Below, in pieces: positions 1-8,930 of a stretch of DNA of 64,000 nt. This DNA is from CAZRVH01 sp964624905 (GTDB lineage: Bacteria > Patescibacteriota > Gracilibacteria > Peribacterales > Peribacteraceae), in NCBI GenBank assembly GCA_964624905.1, contig CAZUYK010000007.1:1-64000 (forward strand), in the 5' to 3' direction. Made by a program: the position numbers and the translations under genes. The notes under the pieces were generated by a model. It did not search any database, was not told the origin of the DNA, and saw only the letters and a list, made by a program, of their open reading frames with translations. Every line of letters begins with the position of its first letter. Position 1 is the first letter of the stretch.

Positions 1-589
1 CCACGCGGGCGAAGAGGGCGACGCACGATGCGCCGAAGCTGAAGCCCGTGAGGGAATGCAGAGCGGCGGGCATGCCGACGTACTGCAAGAGGAGCCAGAG
101 CGTGAGCGTGAATCCGAGGATGCCGAGTCCCACGACCGCGAGACCCATCGTGGATCCGCTGAAGAAGGAGATGCGCAGGGCCTTCGTGAGGCTGTGACGC
201 GCGGCTTCCGTCGTGCGGACGTTGGCCATCGTCGCGGTGCGCATGCCGACGAATCCGGCGAGACCGGAGGCGAATGCGCCGACGATGAAGCTGAACGCCG
301 TGAACGGCGCCTTGAAGGCTCCGTTTCCGAGGTTCGCGACACCCGTGTCGACGAAGAGGTAAATGAGCAAGCCCACCACCGCCATGAACGGGATGATGAC
401 GCTGTACTCGCGCTTCAGGAACGCCATGGCGCCGATGCGGATCTTGCCCGCGATCTTCTGCATCACGTCGTTTCCTGCGCTCTCTTTGCCGATGAGATAA
501 CGAAACACGCCGGCGGCAGCGAGAGCAAGCACGCCCGACGCGATGACCCAGTACAGGGACTGCGTAAAGGAGGAGGATAGAGTCTCCAT
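1..589 (-). CDS. hppA: Membrane-bound ion-translocating pyrophosphatase, N-terminal part (runs off window)
   Basis: About 196 residues are visible, starting METLSSSF at 589; the rest lies outside the window. Several membrane helices are readable, and the visible part ends in GASCVALFARV, which matches the conserved GAS-IALFARV segment just before the pyrophosphate-binding region of this family. Family knowledge: the enzyme hydrolyses pyrophosphate in the cytoplasmic membrane and pumps H+ or Na+. The catalytic acidic motifs and the residue deciding K+ dependence are not in view, so ion and K+ type cannot be called. Its leader is C/T-rich with no Shine-Dalgarno; a TATCAT about 34 nt upstream is a possible -10 box. 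Confidence 0.88.
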   Translation of the reverse strand, partial: METLSSSFTQSLYWVIASGVLALAAAGVFRYLIGKESAGNDVMQKIAGKIRIGAMAFLKREYSVIIPFMAVVGLLIYLFVDTGVANLGNGAFKAPFTAFSFIVGAFASGLAGFVGMRTATMANVRTTEAARHSLTKALRISFFSGSTMGLAVVGLGILGFTLTLWLLLQYVGMPAALHSLTGFSFGASCVALFARV

Positions 590-744
590 AAAATAAGGAA
601 GGAAATACGAGTTCGCCGGACATCATGATAGCCCCCTACTCCAGGGGCAAGGGGAACGGAGGTTTTGATCAATCCTTGTATACAACAAAAAACCTTTCTG
701 TGTCTGGCTCGACGGACTCACCACGGCACAAAATAGAGATATAG

Positions 745-786
745 AAAAAGCGTGTCATCCCGACCTCGTCGAGGGACACGCTTTTT
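745..786 (-). terminator. Rho-independent terminator behind the YtxH-like gene
   Basis: Twelve-nucleotide arms (AAAAAGCGTGTC and its complement) flank an 18-nt loop and give a T-run in either direction. It begins 7 nt beyond the stop of the 793-1152 gene. The rest of 590-744 shows no gene. Confidence 0.8.
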
Positions 787-792
787 AGGTTG

Positions 793-1152
793 TTATTTCG
801 ATGTCTTTTTAGCTGCCTTCTTTACTTCCTTGGATGCCTTCTTCACTTCTTTTTCGATCTTCTTCGTGCCTTCGGCAACCATCCCCTTCAGTTCGCCCTG
901 GAACTTCTTCATCGTCGTGGAGGCGTATTCCTTGGCCTTCTTGAGGTTGGCCTGCACTTCATCGCTTTCGGCGAACTTCTTTACTTCGTGGCCGAGCTGC
1001 TTGCCGTCCTTGGCAAGGTGCTTGGCAAGGATTTTGCCGGCTGCTTCGGCATCCTTTGCGCCGGAAAGTTCATCGCGGAGTTTGCTATTGCTGAACACGT
1101 AACCGGCCATGGCGCCGCCGAGCGTGCCGAGGAGGAGGGAAAGTTTCTTCAT
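793..1152 (-). CDS. YtxH-like small membrane-anchored protein
   Basis: A 119-residue protein with an N-terminal glycine-rich hydrophobic stretch (LGTLGGAMAGYVF, about residues 8-20), followed by a highly charged Lys/Glu/Ala-rich helical body to the C-terminus. This is the architecture of YtxH-type general-stress proteins: one membrane anchor and a long amphipathic helix. Function is unknown. It is monocistronic with its own terminator. A possible TACAAT -10 box lies near 1180, and the leader before the ATG is C/T-rich (CCCACCTCACTT) with no Shine-Dalgarno. Confidence 0.7.
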   Translation of the reverse strand: MKKLSLLLGTLGGAMAGYVFSNSKLRDELSGAKDAEAAGKILAKHLAKDGKQLGHEVKKFAESDEVQANLKKAKEYASTTMKKFQGELKGMVAEGTKKIEKEVKKASKEVKKAAKKTSK

Positions 1153-1272
1153 AAGTGAGGTGGGAAAAAATACTAAAAGTAATTGTACGTACTATGATGA
1201 CGAAAGCGAGCAAGAAGTCTTGCAAAGAAGATTGGACGAATGCCGAAAGATGATCGGAAAAACAAAAACCGC

Positions 1273-3660
1273 TCAGGAATTATCCCGGAAGTATTCGCGC
1301 AACGTCTCAATCTGCTCGTCGCGCAGGATCAACCTCAACTCCCCGTCGGACGCATTCTTCACACCGTCGATCGTCCCGAATTGCCGCAACAATTGGTTCT
1401 TCGCGCGCGGGCCGATGCCCGGTATCACGTCCATGGATGATGCGATCTCTGCCTTCGCCTTCCGGTTCTTACGGTGCCTGTTCGCGAAGCGGTGCGCCTC
1501 GTCGCGCAGGCGCATCAGCATGAACTTCGCCGGCGAATCCTTCTCGAAGAACGTCGACTCGCTCTCCCCCGGCAGGAACACCTCCTCCTCCCTCTTCGCC
1601 AGCCCGATGACGGGGATATCGATCTTCATCTCTTTCAACACCTCCACAACGGTGGAGAGTTGGCCCTTGCCTCCGTCGATCACGAGGAGATCGGGCATAG
1701 CCGTCAGGGATGGGTCCGCCCTGTTCTGCGAGACGTCGTACATCATCACGATGGAGGCGGGCTCCTGGGAAAAGGAAGGATCTACGCCCGCGTCGCCCGC
1801 GTTTTGAAGGAATTCGGGAGCCGACTGGATGTAGCGGAATCCGAGCTCGGCGAACTCCTGTTCGATCAGCGAGTTCAAGGCGATGTATACCTTTCCTTTT
1901 TTGAAGGCACGCAGTTGCTTACGGATGAGGAACGCGTACAACCTGCGCCTGTCGCGCCATTCTTCCCTTACCGCGGGATGGAAGAGCTCGACGGCCGATG
2001 GCGAATGCTCGCGATACGGCAGGATGGCAACGACTTCATCGTCTTTCCGCGCGACAAGATAGTCGTATTGCTCACGTTGTTTTTCCTCCAGGCCCTGCAC
2101 GTAGCTCCAATGTTCCGGCAGAAGCTCTTGCAAGGCGGGCTGATCGCCTTTCTTCAGCCTGCCGAACGTGATCGCTTCCTCCTTCCATTTCTCTTCCTCT
2201 TTTTTCAAGTTCTCCGCGACGTAGCGCAGGCGGCGCATCAGGACCTCGCGCAGCGAACGATAATCGTCGATCATGCCGGACTTGATGGTGCGCAGCGTGA
2301 AGGAGCGGTAGTGGTCGTTGGCGGGCTTTCCGTCCTTGAACACGACCATGCTTCCCACGGTCTCTGTGCCGCCGGTATGGGAAATGTCATAGCCCTCGAT
2401 GCGCGCGGGCGGACCTTTGAGATGCAATGTGTCGGCAAGCGTCTGGAGGGCGGTTTCGATGTTGCGGCTCTCGGCCTCCCAACGGACTTCCTGCTGCAAT
2501 GCCTTCTCGTGCGCGTTCTTTTCGGCGAGCTGCAGGAGATGCGACTTTTTTCCGCGCTCGGGAATCTGCAACTTCACCTTCTTCCCGCGCTGGGCGGTCA
2601 ACCACTCCTCCATCGTAGCGCGCTCCTCAAAGTCCTCGCCGATGAGGATGACGGCCGGAATGTCGCGCGAGTCGCTGTAGAACTGCGGCAGGAACTGGTT
2701 GAGTACTTCCGGCAGGGTGTCGGCACTGCCCGCCAGGGAGAACGATGTCTCGTCGATGACCTTCCCGCCGCGCTGCTGCATGACGACCACGTTCGACCGG
2801 CCCGAGAGCAAGGCGATGCCGATGATGTCGGCATCTTCCAGGTTGGGATCCGACACGATCTGCTTGTCCTGTCGCAACAACAAGGAACGCAAATGGTCGC
2901 GCATAGATGCGGCAAGTTCGTACTTCTTCTCCTTGGCCGCTTCCTCCATCTTCTGCTTCAAACGATCGATCATCGGCTTCTCATTGCCTTTCAGGAACTC
3001 AATGACGCCGTCGATGGATTCCTCCCGGTACTGCTCCGGCGTTTTGAGTCCGATGCACGGCGCGCTGCACTGGCCGATGTGGTGGTCCAAGCAGGGGGTG
3101 GGCCTGTCTCGGTACTTACACACGACATCGAGCGGAATCGCTCCCGGGTTCGCTTCGGGCGCGACCTCGATTTCCATTTTGCAGGTACGGAACGGGTAGA
3201 CCGTTCGTAAAAACGAAATCGTTCTGTACGCGGTATCGGCCGAGGGCCTGGGCCCGAAATACTTCGCTCCATCCTCCTCCACCTGGCGCACCACGTCGAC
3301 GCGCGGATACGTCTCTTTTAGATCGATCTTGATGTAGACGTAATTCTTGTCGTCTTTCATCACGATGTTGTACTTCGGACGGAACTGCTTGATGAGGTTC
3401 GTTTCCAGGACCAAAGCCTCGATCTCGCTATTGGTGACCGTCAGGTCCACGTCCGCGATCTGCATCAATAAAGACTGCTTCCACAGGCCCAAACTCTTCC
3501 ACGCCCCCTTCAAAACGTAGCTTTTGAGGCGATTCTTCAAATTCTTCGCCTTTCCCACGTACAGGACGTTCCCTTCCTTATCCAGCCAACGATAGACGCC
3601 GGGGCCGGTGGGGGCCTTGGCGATACGCTTCTGTAAGATGGTGAAATCCGGCTGCGACAT
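1273..3660 (-). CDS. uvrC: Excinuclease ABC subunit C with an extra GNAT-like insertion
   Basis: UvrC makes the two incisions of nucleotide excision repair. The start is placed at 3660 (MSQPDFTILQ), where the GIY-YIG domain begins; the frame is open for 63 more codons upstream, but those residues look unlike protein. Order: GIY-YIG nuclease (about 15-95), Cys-containing linker (160-205), UVR helices (225-262), RNase H-like nuclease starting at EGYDISHTGG (422-431) and resuming at LLVIDGGKGQ (658-667) with EAHRFANRHR (721-730), then C-terminal helix-hairpin-helix (about 745-795). Length is 795 aa against about 600 usually. The surplus is residues 481-655, which split the RNase H domain and include a stretch ending FAELGFRYI that resembles an acetyltransferase fold. 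Confidence 0.93.
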   Translation of the reverse strand: MSQPDFTILQKRIAKAPTGPGVYRWLDKEGNVLYVGKAKNLKNRLKSYVLKGAWKSLGLWKQSLLMQIADVDLTVTNSEIEALVLETNLIKQFRPKYNIVMKDDKNYVYIKIDLKETYPRVDVVRQVEEDGAKYFGPRPSADTAYRTISFLRTVYPFRTCKMEIEVAPEANPGAIPLDVVCKYRDRPTPCLDHHIGQCSAPCIGLKTPEQYREESIDGVIEFLKGNEKPMIDRLKQKMEEAAKEKKYELAASMRDHLRSLLLRQDKQIVSDPNLEDADIIGIALLSGRSNVVVMQQRGGKVIDETSFSLAGSADTLPEVLNQFLPQFYSDSRDIPAVILIGEDFEERATMEEWLTAQRGKKVKLQIPERGKKSHLLQLAEKNAHEKALQQEVRWEAESRNIETALQTLADTLHLKGPPARIEGYDISHTGGTETVGSMVVFKDGKPANDHYRSFTLRTIKSGMIDDYRSLREVLMRRLRYVAENLKKEEEKWKEEAITFGRLKKGDQPALQELLPEHWSYVQGLEEKQREQYDYLVARKDDEVVAILPYREHSPSAVELFHPAVREEWRDRRRLYAFLIRKQLRAFKKGKVYIALNSLIEQEFAELGFRYIQSAPEFLQNAGDAGVDPSFSQEPASIVMMYDVSQNRADPSLTAMPDLLVIDGGKGQLSTVVEVLKEMKIDIPVIGLAKREEEVFLPGESESTFFEKDSPAKFMLMRLRDEAHRFANRHRKNRKAKAEIASSMDVIPGIGPRAKNQLLRQFGTIDGVKNASDGELRLILRDEQIETLREYFRDNS

Positions 3661-3771
3661 TCGCACGCCAGTGTACAGAAAAGGAACGGATGATGCGGCT
3701 GATTCGCAGTCAAAAGAAGCGGATATGCTTGTTTGGGCCGTATTTTGAGGCCAATGTGCGCCAATTTTCCC

Positions 3772-3800
3772 TTGCATTCCCTTTGTCGCTCCCCTATTTT
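3772..3800 (+). promoter_or_regulatory. Probable promoter of the L25 gene
   Basis: TTGCAT and TATTTT are separated by 17 nt. The start codon is 11 nt beyond the -10 box, so the leader would be only a few nucleotides. Confidence 0.5.
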
Positions 3801-3811
3801 GTCGCCCACCA

Positions 3812-4471
3812 ATGGACAAGGTAGCCCTTTCCGCATCGGCCCGTTCCAAAGATATCTCGGTGAAGAACCTGCGCAGGCAGGGTCAGATCCCGGGTGTTGT
3901 GTACGGAAACAAGACGGAGAACACCACCATCCAGATGGAAGAGGTCGCATTGATGAAGGCTTACGTGAAGGCCGGAGAAAGCACCCTCGTCGATCTCGAC
4001 ATCGGGGGCAACAAGATGCCGGTCCTGTTCCATGACGTATCCTTCGATCCGGTGACGGACCGCATGGATCACGTCGATTTCTACGCCGTGGACATGAAGA
4101 AGGAAGTGGAGGCGGAAGTGCAGATCCACTTCGAAGGCGAATCCGACGCAGTGAAGGAAGGAGGAATCCTCGTTACGGCCCTCGACCACGTCGAAGTACG
4201 CTGTTTGCCGGCCAACCTGCCGCACGACTTCAAGGTGGAACTCAGCAAGCTCAAGGCATTCGGAGACAGCATCACGGTCGCCGACCTCTCCATTCCGGAA
4301 GGAGTGGAAATCCTCACGGAAAAGGATGCGGTGATCGCCGTCGTCCAGGAACCGCGCGCGGAGGAAGTCCAGGAAGCCCCGGTTGCTGCCGAAGGCGCTG
4401 CCGCCGAAGGAGCGGAGGGAGCCCCCGCAGCCGAGGTGAAGCGCGTCATCCCGGGAAATCCCGAGAACTAA
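3812..4471 (+). CDS. rplY: 50S ribosomal protein L25, long CTC form
   Basis: The 219-residue protein binds 5S rRNA in the large subunit. The N-terminal L25 domain (about 1-90, with RRQGQIPGVVYG) is followed by the TL5/CTC beta domain (about 95-185) and an Ala/Glu/Pro-rich tail. The two-domain form is the usual one outside gammaproteobacteria. There is no Shine-Dalgarno before ATG 3812, only GTCGCCCACCA. The gene is convergent with the ligase-peptidase gene, with 16 nt between stop codons. Confidence 0.93.
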   Translation: MDKVALSASARSKDISVKNLRRQGQIPGVVYGNKTENTTIQMEEVALMKAYVKAGESTLVDLDIGGNKMPVLFHDVSFDPVTDRMDHVDFYAVDMKKEVEAEVQIHFEGESDAVKEGGILVTALDHVEVRCLPANLPHDFKVELSKLKAFGDSITVADLSIPEGVEILTEKDAVIAVVQEPRAEEVQEAPVAAEGAAAEGAEGAPAAEVKRVIPGNPEN

Positions 4472-4487
4472 ACCACGGGACGGTCGT

Positions 4488-6896
4488 TTACTTCGTTTTC
4501 TTTTTCGCCGTACCCTTTTTTTCCGATGCGCGGAGGAAGGACGGCAGGATGATCGCAGGACGCAGGTCCGGAATCTGCCGTATCAAATCCATGTCTTCCA
4601 TTGCGACCTTGCCGACGTACAAGTCCGCAAGATTGCCGCCACCCGTGACGAACTGCTCGATGGCACGAAGGCCGCGCAGGTACACGAGTCCTTTCGTGAA
4701 CGCTCCAGGTTGGGAGGTATCCGTGAGGCCGCGCTTCACGTCGATGGCTTTGCCGAGGGCTTTTTCCGGACGGTATCCGAGCTCATGCTCCAGGTAGGCG
4801 CGGGTTTCGGCGAAGGAATGTTCCAATGCGTACGCAACGGCGAGGACGCTGCGCGCGGGGCCGTAACGCTTGTCATGGTATTCGGAAAGCACGCGGTTCT
4901 GGTTGAAGATGGCAAGGCCTTCCTGCGTATCCATGTAGCCTGCGCATCCCCGTCGCAGGAGTTGGTAGGGTTGATGTTCGCCGTTCTCAGCGGTAATTAC
5001 ATGCGTTTCGATCTCATGGGCGATGAGCGCGTCGATATGCATGCGGGAAAACAACGCCCCCTCGCGAAGGTACACGCTGTTACCGCCGACGGTGCAGTCC
5101 GCGACCAGCTTGCGACGCACGCTCACCTGCCAGTCGTGCAAACCGTACTTTTCCAAAGCCTCGGCAAACACCGGCGCCGCCTTTTCGGGGGTGATCAATG
5201 CGTCGGGATGCGGCGGCAGGTCGCATGCCACCTGGGACTTCAGGATAGATGACGCCGCGGTGAGCAGGTCTGACTGCGGCAACCCGAAGAGCATGGACGA
5301 TGAACGCGTGAAACGCTGTGCGTCGCCCCGTGCCTGCAACAGGTCGAGACGGGCCAGGAGTTCGATCGCCTTTTTGCGCAGCAGGATGCCCAGCGGAGAG
5401 TCATCGGTTTGGACCGATTGCAACCGTTCGCGGATCTCCCCGGCTTCCTCGGTCAACGGGGCGTACTGGAACGTCGGATTATAGCCGCGGTCTTCCATGA
5501 GCCGCGCGCGTTCTTCGGAGAGGTTGGTGGGTTTCAAGGGGCGCAGCAGAAGCAACTCCTGGTCGAACTGCGCGAGCATCTTGTCGATGGCACGCAGGTC
5601 CGCCTTTTTGGATGCGATACGCGAGGAGGCGGCGCCCTTGGAGGGATCGATGAGGAAGCCCGATAAGTCGCGCTTGCCGATGACCGCGCGCACGTCGGGG
5701 AGGGCGACTTCCCCGGCCCGGATGACGGACTGGAGCTTGCGGCCGCCGAGCGTGAACCGGATGCGGTAGAGATCCTCTTTCCCCTCTTCTTTTTCAATCA
5801 ACCTGCCGCGTAGTAATTCATCGACCAGATCCTGCCGGAACACGCTTCTGTCCGCGTTGGGCTGGATGGCGACGGGCACTTCCATGGCCGTCCCGGCACC
5901 GGATACGGACACCGTCTCCATCACACCCAGAATCGGGCGGTCATCCTCTTCTTCATCAGTCTCGCGCTTATGCTTCTTGCCGAATAGCTCCTGGGCCAGG
6001 CGCACGCCTTTCTCCGGTGTCGCCACGCTCACGCCCCCCACGCGTTCCAAGCGGGAACGCAACGGCGCGAGGTTCGCGATCTGTACCGAGAGTCCCGCGC
6101 GCGCGTTCACTTCCAGCAGAGCGGGGCCCATTTCCTCGTCGATGGTGAGGTCCACCGCCAGGTACCCGATATTCGTGATGTACTGGATGCGCGAGGAGAT
6201 AAGAAGCATGTCCTCCCACTGCGGAATCGTGATGCCCGCCGGAGAACCGCCGTGCGGAAGCTCGCGGATGATCTTTCCGGATTGCACGGCATGCGTCGTC
6301 TTGCCCGTGGCGATGTCGATGCCGATGCCGATGCCTCCCAGGTGCACGTTGGCCTTTCCGCGGCTCTGGGCCGTGGGAATGCGTAACATGGCCATGACGG
6401 GAACGAGGTTGAACACGACGATGCGGATGTCCGGGAGGCCGGCCGGCCGGAAGGGCGCGAACGCTTCGTCGGCCACCAGGATTTTTTCGAAGAACGCGGT
6501 GTCCGGCATGCCGCTGATGGAGTATCGCCCATCCAAAATATCTTCGATGTGTTCTCGCAGCAGCTGCTCGGGGACCGGCCGCTTCCCCTGCTCCAGAAAC
6601 ACGCCGTTCTTCCTTCCTTTCAGGATCATGATTCCCTCTCCGCCGAAGCCATTGTTGGGCTTCAGGACGCACTCGTCGGGCAGCGATGAAAAATCGAAAT
6701 GCTTGAGTTGGTCGTGACTCTCGATACGCGCGTACATTTTCGCCACCGGTATGCCGCGCGCCGCCAAAAACGCCTTCGTCTTCATTTTGTCATCGGCGAA
6801 CGCCACCGCTTTGCGGGGGTTGTAGGGCTTGATGTAGAGGAGGTTCCTCGCGTTCAAACCAAGAAGGCCGCGGCTGGAGAAGGATGGGAAAGCCAT
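4488..6896 (-). CDS. ATP-grasp amidoligase fused to a QEGLA-motif (DUF1704) metallopeptidase
   Basis: An 802-residue fusion. The N-terminal half (about 1-310) is an ATP-grasp of the alpha-L-glutamate-ligase-like group: nucleotide-binding LKPNNGFGGEGIMIL (about 80-95) and the metal-binding LLEVNARAGLSVQ near 262-275. A charged linker (about 310-345) leads to a DUF1704 half with the zinc motif HEIETH (about 622-628) and the diagnostic TQEGLAIF (about 653-660). Family knowledge: ATP-grasp enzymes form peptide or amide bonds; DUF1704 proteins include tyrosine carboxypeptidases and often sit beside ATP-grasp genes. Having both on one chain suggests addition and removal of an amino acid or peptide tag; this is inference and the substrate is unknown. 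It starts 15 nt after the 7TM gene and is last in the operon. Confidence 0.82.
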   Translation of the reverse strand: MAFPSFSSRGLLGLNARNLLYIKPYNPRKAVAFADDKMKTKAFLAARGIPVAKMYARIESHDQLKHFDFSSLPDECVLKPNNGFGGEGIMILKGRKNGVFLEQGKRPVPEQLLREHIEDILDGRYSISGMPDTAFFEKILVADEAFAPFRPAGLPDIRIVVFNLVPVMAMLRIPTAQSRGKANVHLGGIGIGIDIATGKTTHAVQSGKIIRELPHGGSPAGITIPQWEDMLLISSRIQYITNIGYLAVDLTIDEEMGPALLEVNARAGLSVQIANLAPLRSRLERVGGVSVATPEKGVRLAQELFGKKHKRETDEEEDDRPILGVMETVSVSGAGTAMEVPVAIQPNADRSVFRQDLVDELLRGRLIEKEEGKEDLYRIRFTLGGRKLQSVIRAGEVALPDVRAVIGKRDLSGFLIDPSKGAASSRIASKKADLRAIDKMLAQFDQELLLLRPLKPTNLSEERARLMEDRGYNPTFQYAPLTEEAGEIRERLQSVQTDDSPLGILLRKKAIELLARLDLLQARGDAQRFTRSSSMLFGLPQSDLLTAASSILKSQVACDLPPHPDALITPEKAAPVFAEALEKYGLHDWQVSVRRKLVADCTVGGNSVYLREGALFSRMHIDALIAHEIETHVITAENGEHQPYQLLRRGCAGYMDTQEGLAIFNQNRVLSEYHDKRYGPARSVLAVAYALEHSFAETRAYLEHELGYRPEKALGKAIDVKRGLTDTSQPGAFTKGLVYLRGLRAIEQFVTGGGNLADLYVGKVAMEDMDLIRQIPDLRPAIILPSFLRASEKKGTAKKKTK

Positions 6897-6911
6897 GTGA
6901 AAAACGATGGA

Positions 6912-8447
6912 TTACTCTTCCTGCAAATGCTTGAATACCTCCCTGAACCTGAAATACTCGACGAGCCTCAGGCCCGTCCATTTGCCCAGGAGGAAGTCTA
7001 TGGGAAGGGTGAGGAGGATCAGCTCGGGATACGCCAGGATGAGCGACTGGAACGACGCCCATTGCACGATGAACACGCAGAGGAGCGCGGCGGCGACCGT
7101 CTCGACAACGCCCAAGATGGCAGAGGTCCATCCTTGCTCCGTCTTCAGGTTGAGGAAGCTTTCGGACAGCGTCGACATGATGAGAAGCAGGAAGACGGTT
7201 TCGCGCGTGAAAGCGACGCCGAACGTAGCGCCGATACCCATGAGGATGAGCAGCGTGAAGCTGACGACCGAGAGGATGATCGCGACGCGCGGGATATACA
7301 GCATGCGCCAACGCGACAGCAGCGAACGCGTCCCGTAGCCCGCGGCAATGATGAACAGAAGCGATACGATTCCGATCTGCCACCCGAGGGCCATGAAGCT
7401 GAGGGCGATGATCGTGGGCGTGTACAAGCCGAACGTCGTGATGCCCACCACCTGCTTCAGGAACGCCAGGATGGTCGCGATGATCGGCAGGACGAGAAGC
7501 AGGATGACGGTGTCGCTCGGTATGCCGTTGGTAAGCATCGCGTCGATGAGGTTACTGAGGATGTTCCACGGCCGCAGGCCCGATGCGGCGGACGTGACGC
7601 GCAACGAGTCGATGTCTTTCTGCGCGACGTCATTCACGAACGCGTCGATGTCCGGGGTCGTCAGCAGCGGATTGATCGCCTCCTTCCGGGTGATGACGAT
7701 CTGGTCCGGGTTCAACGCGGAATAAAACCCGCGGGCGATGCGCGCGATCGTCTGCAAACTACGCTGCGTAATGAGGACCACGCTCTGGTTGCGGATGCCC
7801 GCGGACAATTCCTCGGATTCCTCGACAACGCCCATTAAAGCCTGCAAACCCTGTACCCCGTCGGTCCACAGGATGATGGCGTCGGCACCCAGGAGCACGT
7901 TGCTGCGCTCGGCCAAGAGCTCCGCCAGGGACTGTTCGGAACCGAGGGGTCCGGCGGGCGGAGCGGTTTGGATGATGGGCATGTAGACGCCCTGCTCGGA
8001 CGCGCTTGCGGCATGCGCCTGCAATTTCGCGGTCTCCACCGACGCGTCGGCGATGAGGACGATCTTCCTGTTGTACGCGACGATCTTATGCGTGCTTTCG
8101 GAACGGAACTGCTGTCCCGCGACGGTCGACGTGATGACGAGGCGGAACGTATTTATCCCGGGCCTGTCCGGAGTGTAAATCGCCTCCACCGTCTGGCTGA
8201 TCGGCTGGCGCACGTCATTCAAAAACCATTGGTACGAAATGCTCTCCCCCGTCACCCTGCTGGACGATGCGTCGAGCACCGCGGTGCGCCCGACGGCGAT
8301 ATCTTCGGGACCCGTAATAACGGCTTCCAGAAGCGGAACAGAATCCTCCGCCACGGAGCCGGAAGACGTCTGCGCGGACGCAGCGGTGACTCCCGCCAGG
8401 GACGCGAACAGGATGCCTGCCGCAAAGAAACGTCGGATGCTCAACAT
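6912..8447 (-). CDS. Secreted/7TM protein of the amidoligase system
   Basis: 511 residues. A signal peptide (about 1-25, ending ASA) is followed by a PKD/Ig-like extracellular beta domain (about 40-125), a further extracellular region, and seven membrane helices from about residue 300 to the end. The helix region matches the 7TM module known from proteins annotated as inactive transglutaminase fused to seven helices, for example TFGLYTPTIIAL and RMLYIPRVAIIL. In gammaproteobacteria that family lies next to a glutamate-ligase-like ATP-grasp, the same neighbour as here. Instead of a transglutaminase domain this protein has a PKD-like one. One nucleotide separates it from the upstream HPF gene, so co-translation is likely. 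Confidence 0.75.
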   Translation of the reverse strand: MLSIRRFFAAGILFASLAGVTAASAQTSSGSVAEDSVPLLEAVITGPEDIAVGRTAVLDASSSRVTGESISYQWFLNDVRQPISQTVEAIYTPDRPGINTFRLVITSTVAGQQFRSESTHKIVAYNRKIVLIADASVETAKLQAHAASASEQGVYMPIIQTAPPAGPLGSEQSLAELLAERSNVLLGADAIILWTDGVQGLQALMGVVEESEELSAGIRNQSVVLITQRSLQTIARIARGFYSALNPDQIVITRKEAINPLLTTPDIDAFVNDVAQKDIDSLRVTSAASGLRPWNILSNLIDAMLTNGIPSDTVILLLVLPIIATILAFLKQVVGITTFGLYTPTIIALSFMALGWQIGIVSLLFIIAAGYGTRSLLSRWRMLYIPRVAIILSVVSFTLLILMGIGATFGVAFTRETVFLLLIMSTLSESFLNLKTEQGWTSAILGVVETVAAALLCVFIVQWASFQSLILAYPELILLTLPIDFLLGKWTGLRLVEYFRFREVFKHLQEE

Positions 8448-8448
8448 C

Positions 8449-8796
8449 TTACATCGCGGAACGGGAACGCCTGCGGGCCTTGGCCTTGCCGATCCGCAGC
8501 TCCTTGTACTTCACGATCTGCGGCTCGAGCTTTTCGCTCGCGCGATCGACCGCCTCGCGAAGCGTGGATTTGCGCGATTCCGCGCGAAATACCTTGCCCG
8601 GAACTTCCACCGTGATCATCACCTTGATTTCATCCGAGGCTTTTTTCGTCTCGCGTTTTTCCGCCTCGATGCGGATAACGGACGCCTCGTCTTTCAACCT
8701 GCTGCAATAGGTCGCCAGCTTTCCCATTTTACGCGCGACGAGCAGCAAATCGTCCGCCGTGTACTGAATGCCCTTTTCATAGTGTTCCAGACGCAT
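8449..8796 (-). CDS. hpf: Ribosome hibernation promoting factor (S30AE family), short form
   Basis: 115 residues with the S30AE fold pattern: a conserved helix with DDLLLVARKMGKLATY, the central ITVEVPGKVFRAE strands and a C-terminal basic tail. It lacks the C-terminal dimerisation domain of long HPF. Family role: it binds the 30S decoding region and stalls ribosomes in quiescence. It is the first gene of the operon that continues into the 7TM and ligase-peptidase genes (1 nt and 15 nt spacing), which hints that this system is expressed with the hibernation response. The leader is TTTTCCCCCTTCTCC before ATG 8796, with no Shine-Dalgarno. Confidence 0.75.
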   Translation of the reverse strand: MRLEHYEKGIQYTADDLLLVARKMGKLATYCSRLKDEASVIRIEAEKRETKKASDEIKVMITVEVPGKVFRAESRKSTLREAVDRASEKLEPQIVKYKELRIGKAKARRRSRSAM

Positions 8797-8822
8797 GGAG
8801 AAGGGGGAAAAGAATGCCTTGG

Positions 8823-8830
8823 ACTATAGC
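8823..8830 (-). promoter_or_regulatory. Extended -10 promoter of the HPF-7TM-ligase operon
   Basis: TGCTATAGT lies on the minus strand and predicts a C/T-rich leader of about 20 nt before ATG 8796. No clear -35 is seen. Confidence 0.5.
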
Positions 8831-8866
8831 ACAAAGAAGCCATAAACCTGCATGGAAAAGCAAGAA

Positions 8867-8895
8867 TTGCGCCAAAATGCCAAAAATGCTATAAT
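8867..8895 (+). promoter_or_regulatory. Promoter of the 8931-13520 cluster
   Basis: TTGCGC and TATAAT are separated by 17 nt, with an upstream TGC giving an extended -10. It is divergent from the HPF operon promoter. The predicted leader is about 28 nt with no Shine-Dalgarno. Confidence 0.7.
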
Positions 8896-8930
8896 GATTA
8901 GAAAAATTCATATCCATACCAATATCTTTT

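Noticed and set aside
1474..3210. A 578-codon plus-strand frame opposite uvrC
   Set aside because: Lies entirely antisense to conserved UvrC domains and has no recognisable motif.
3661..3849. A 63-residue N-terminal extension of UvrC
   Set aside because: The extension is not conserved in the family and overlaps the rplY promoter and start on the other strand.
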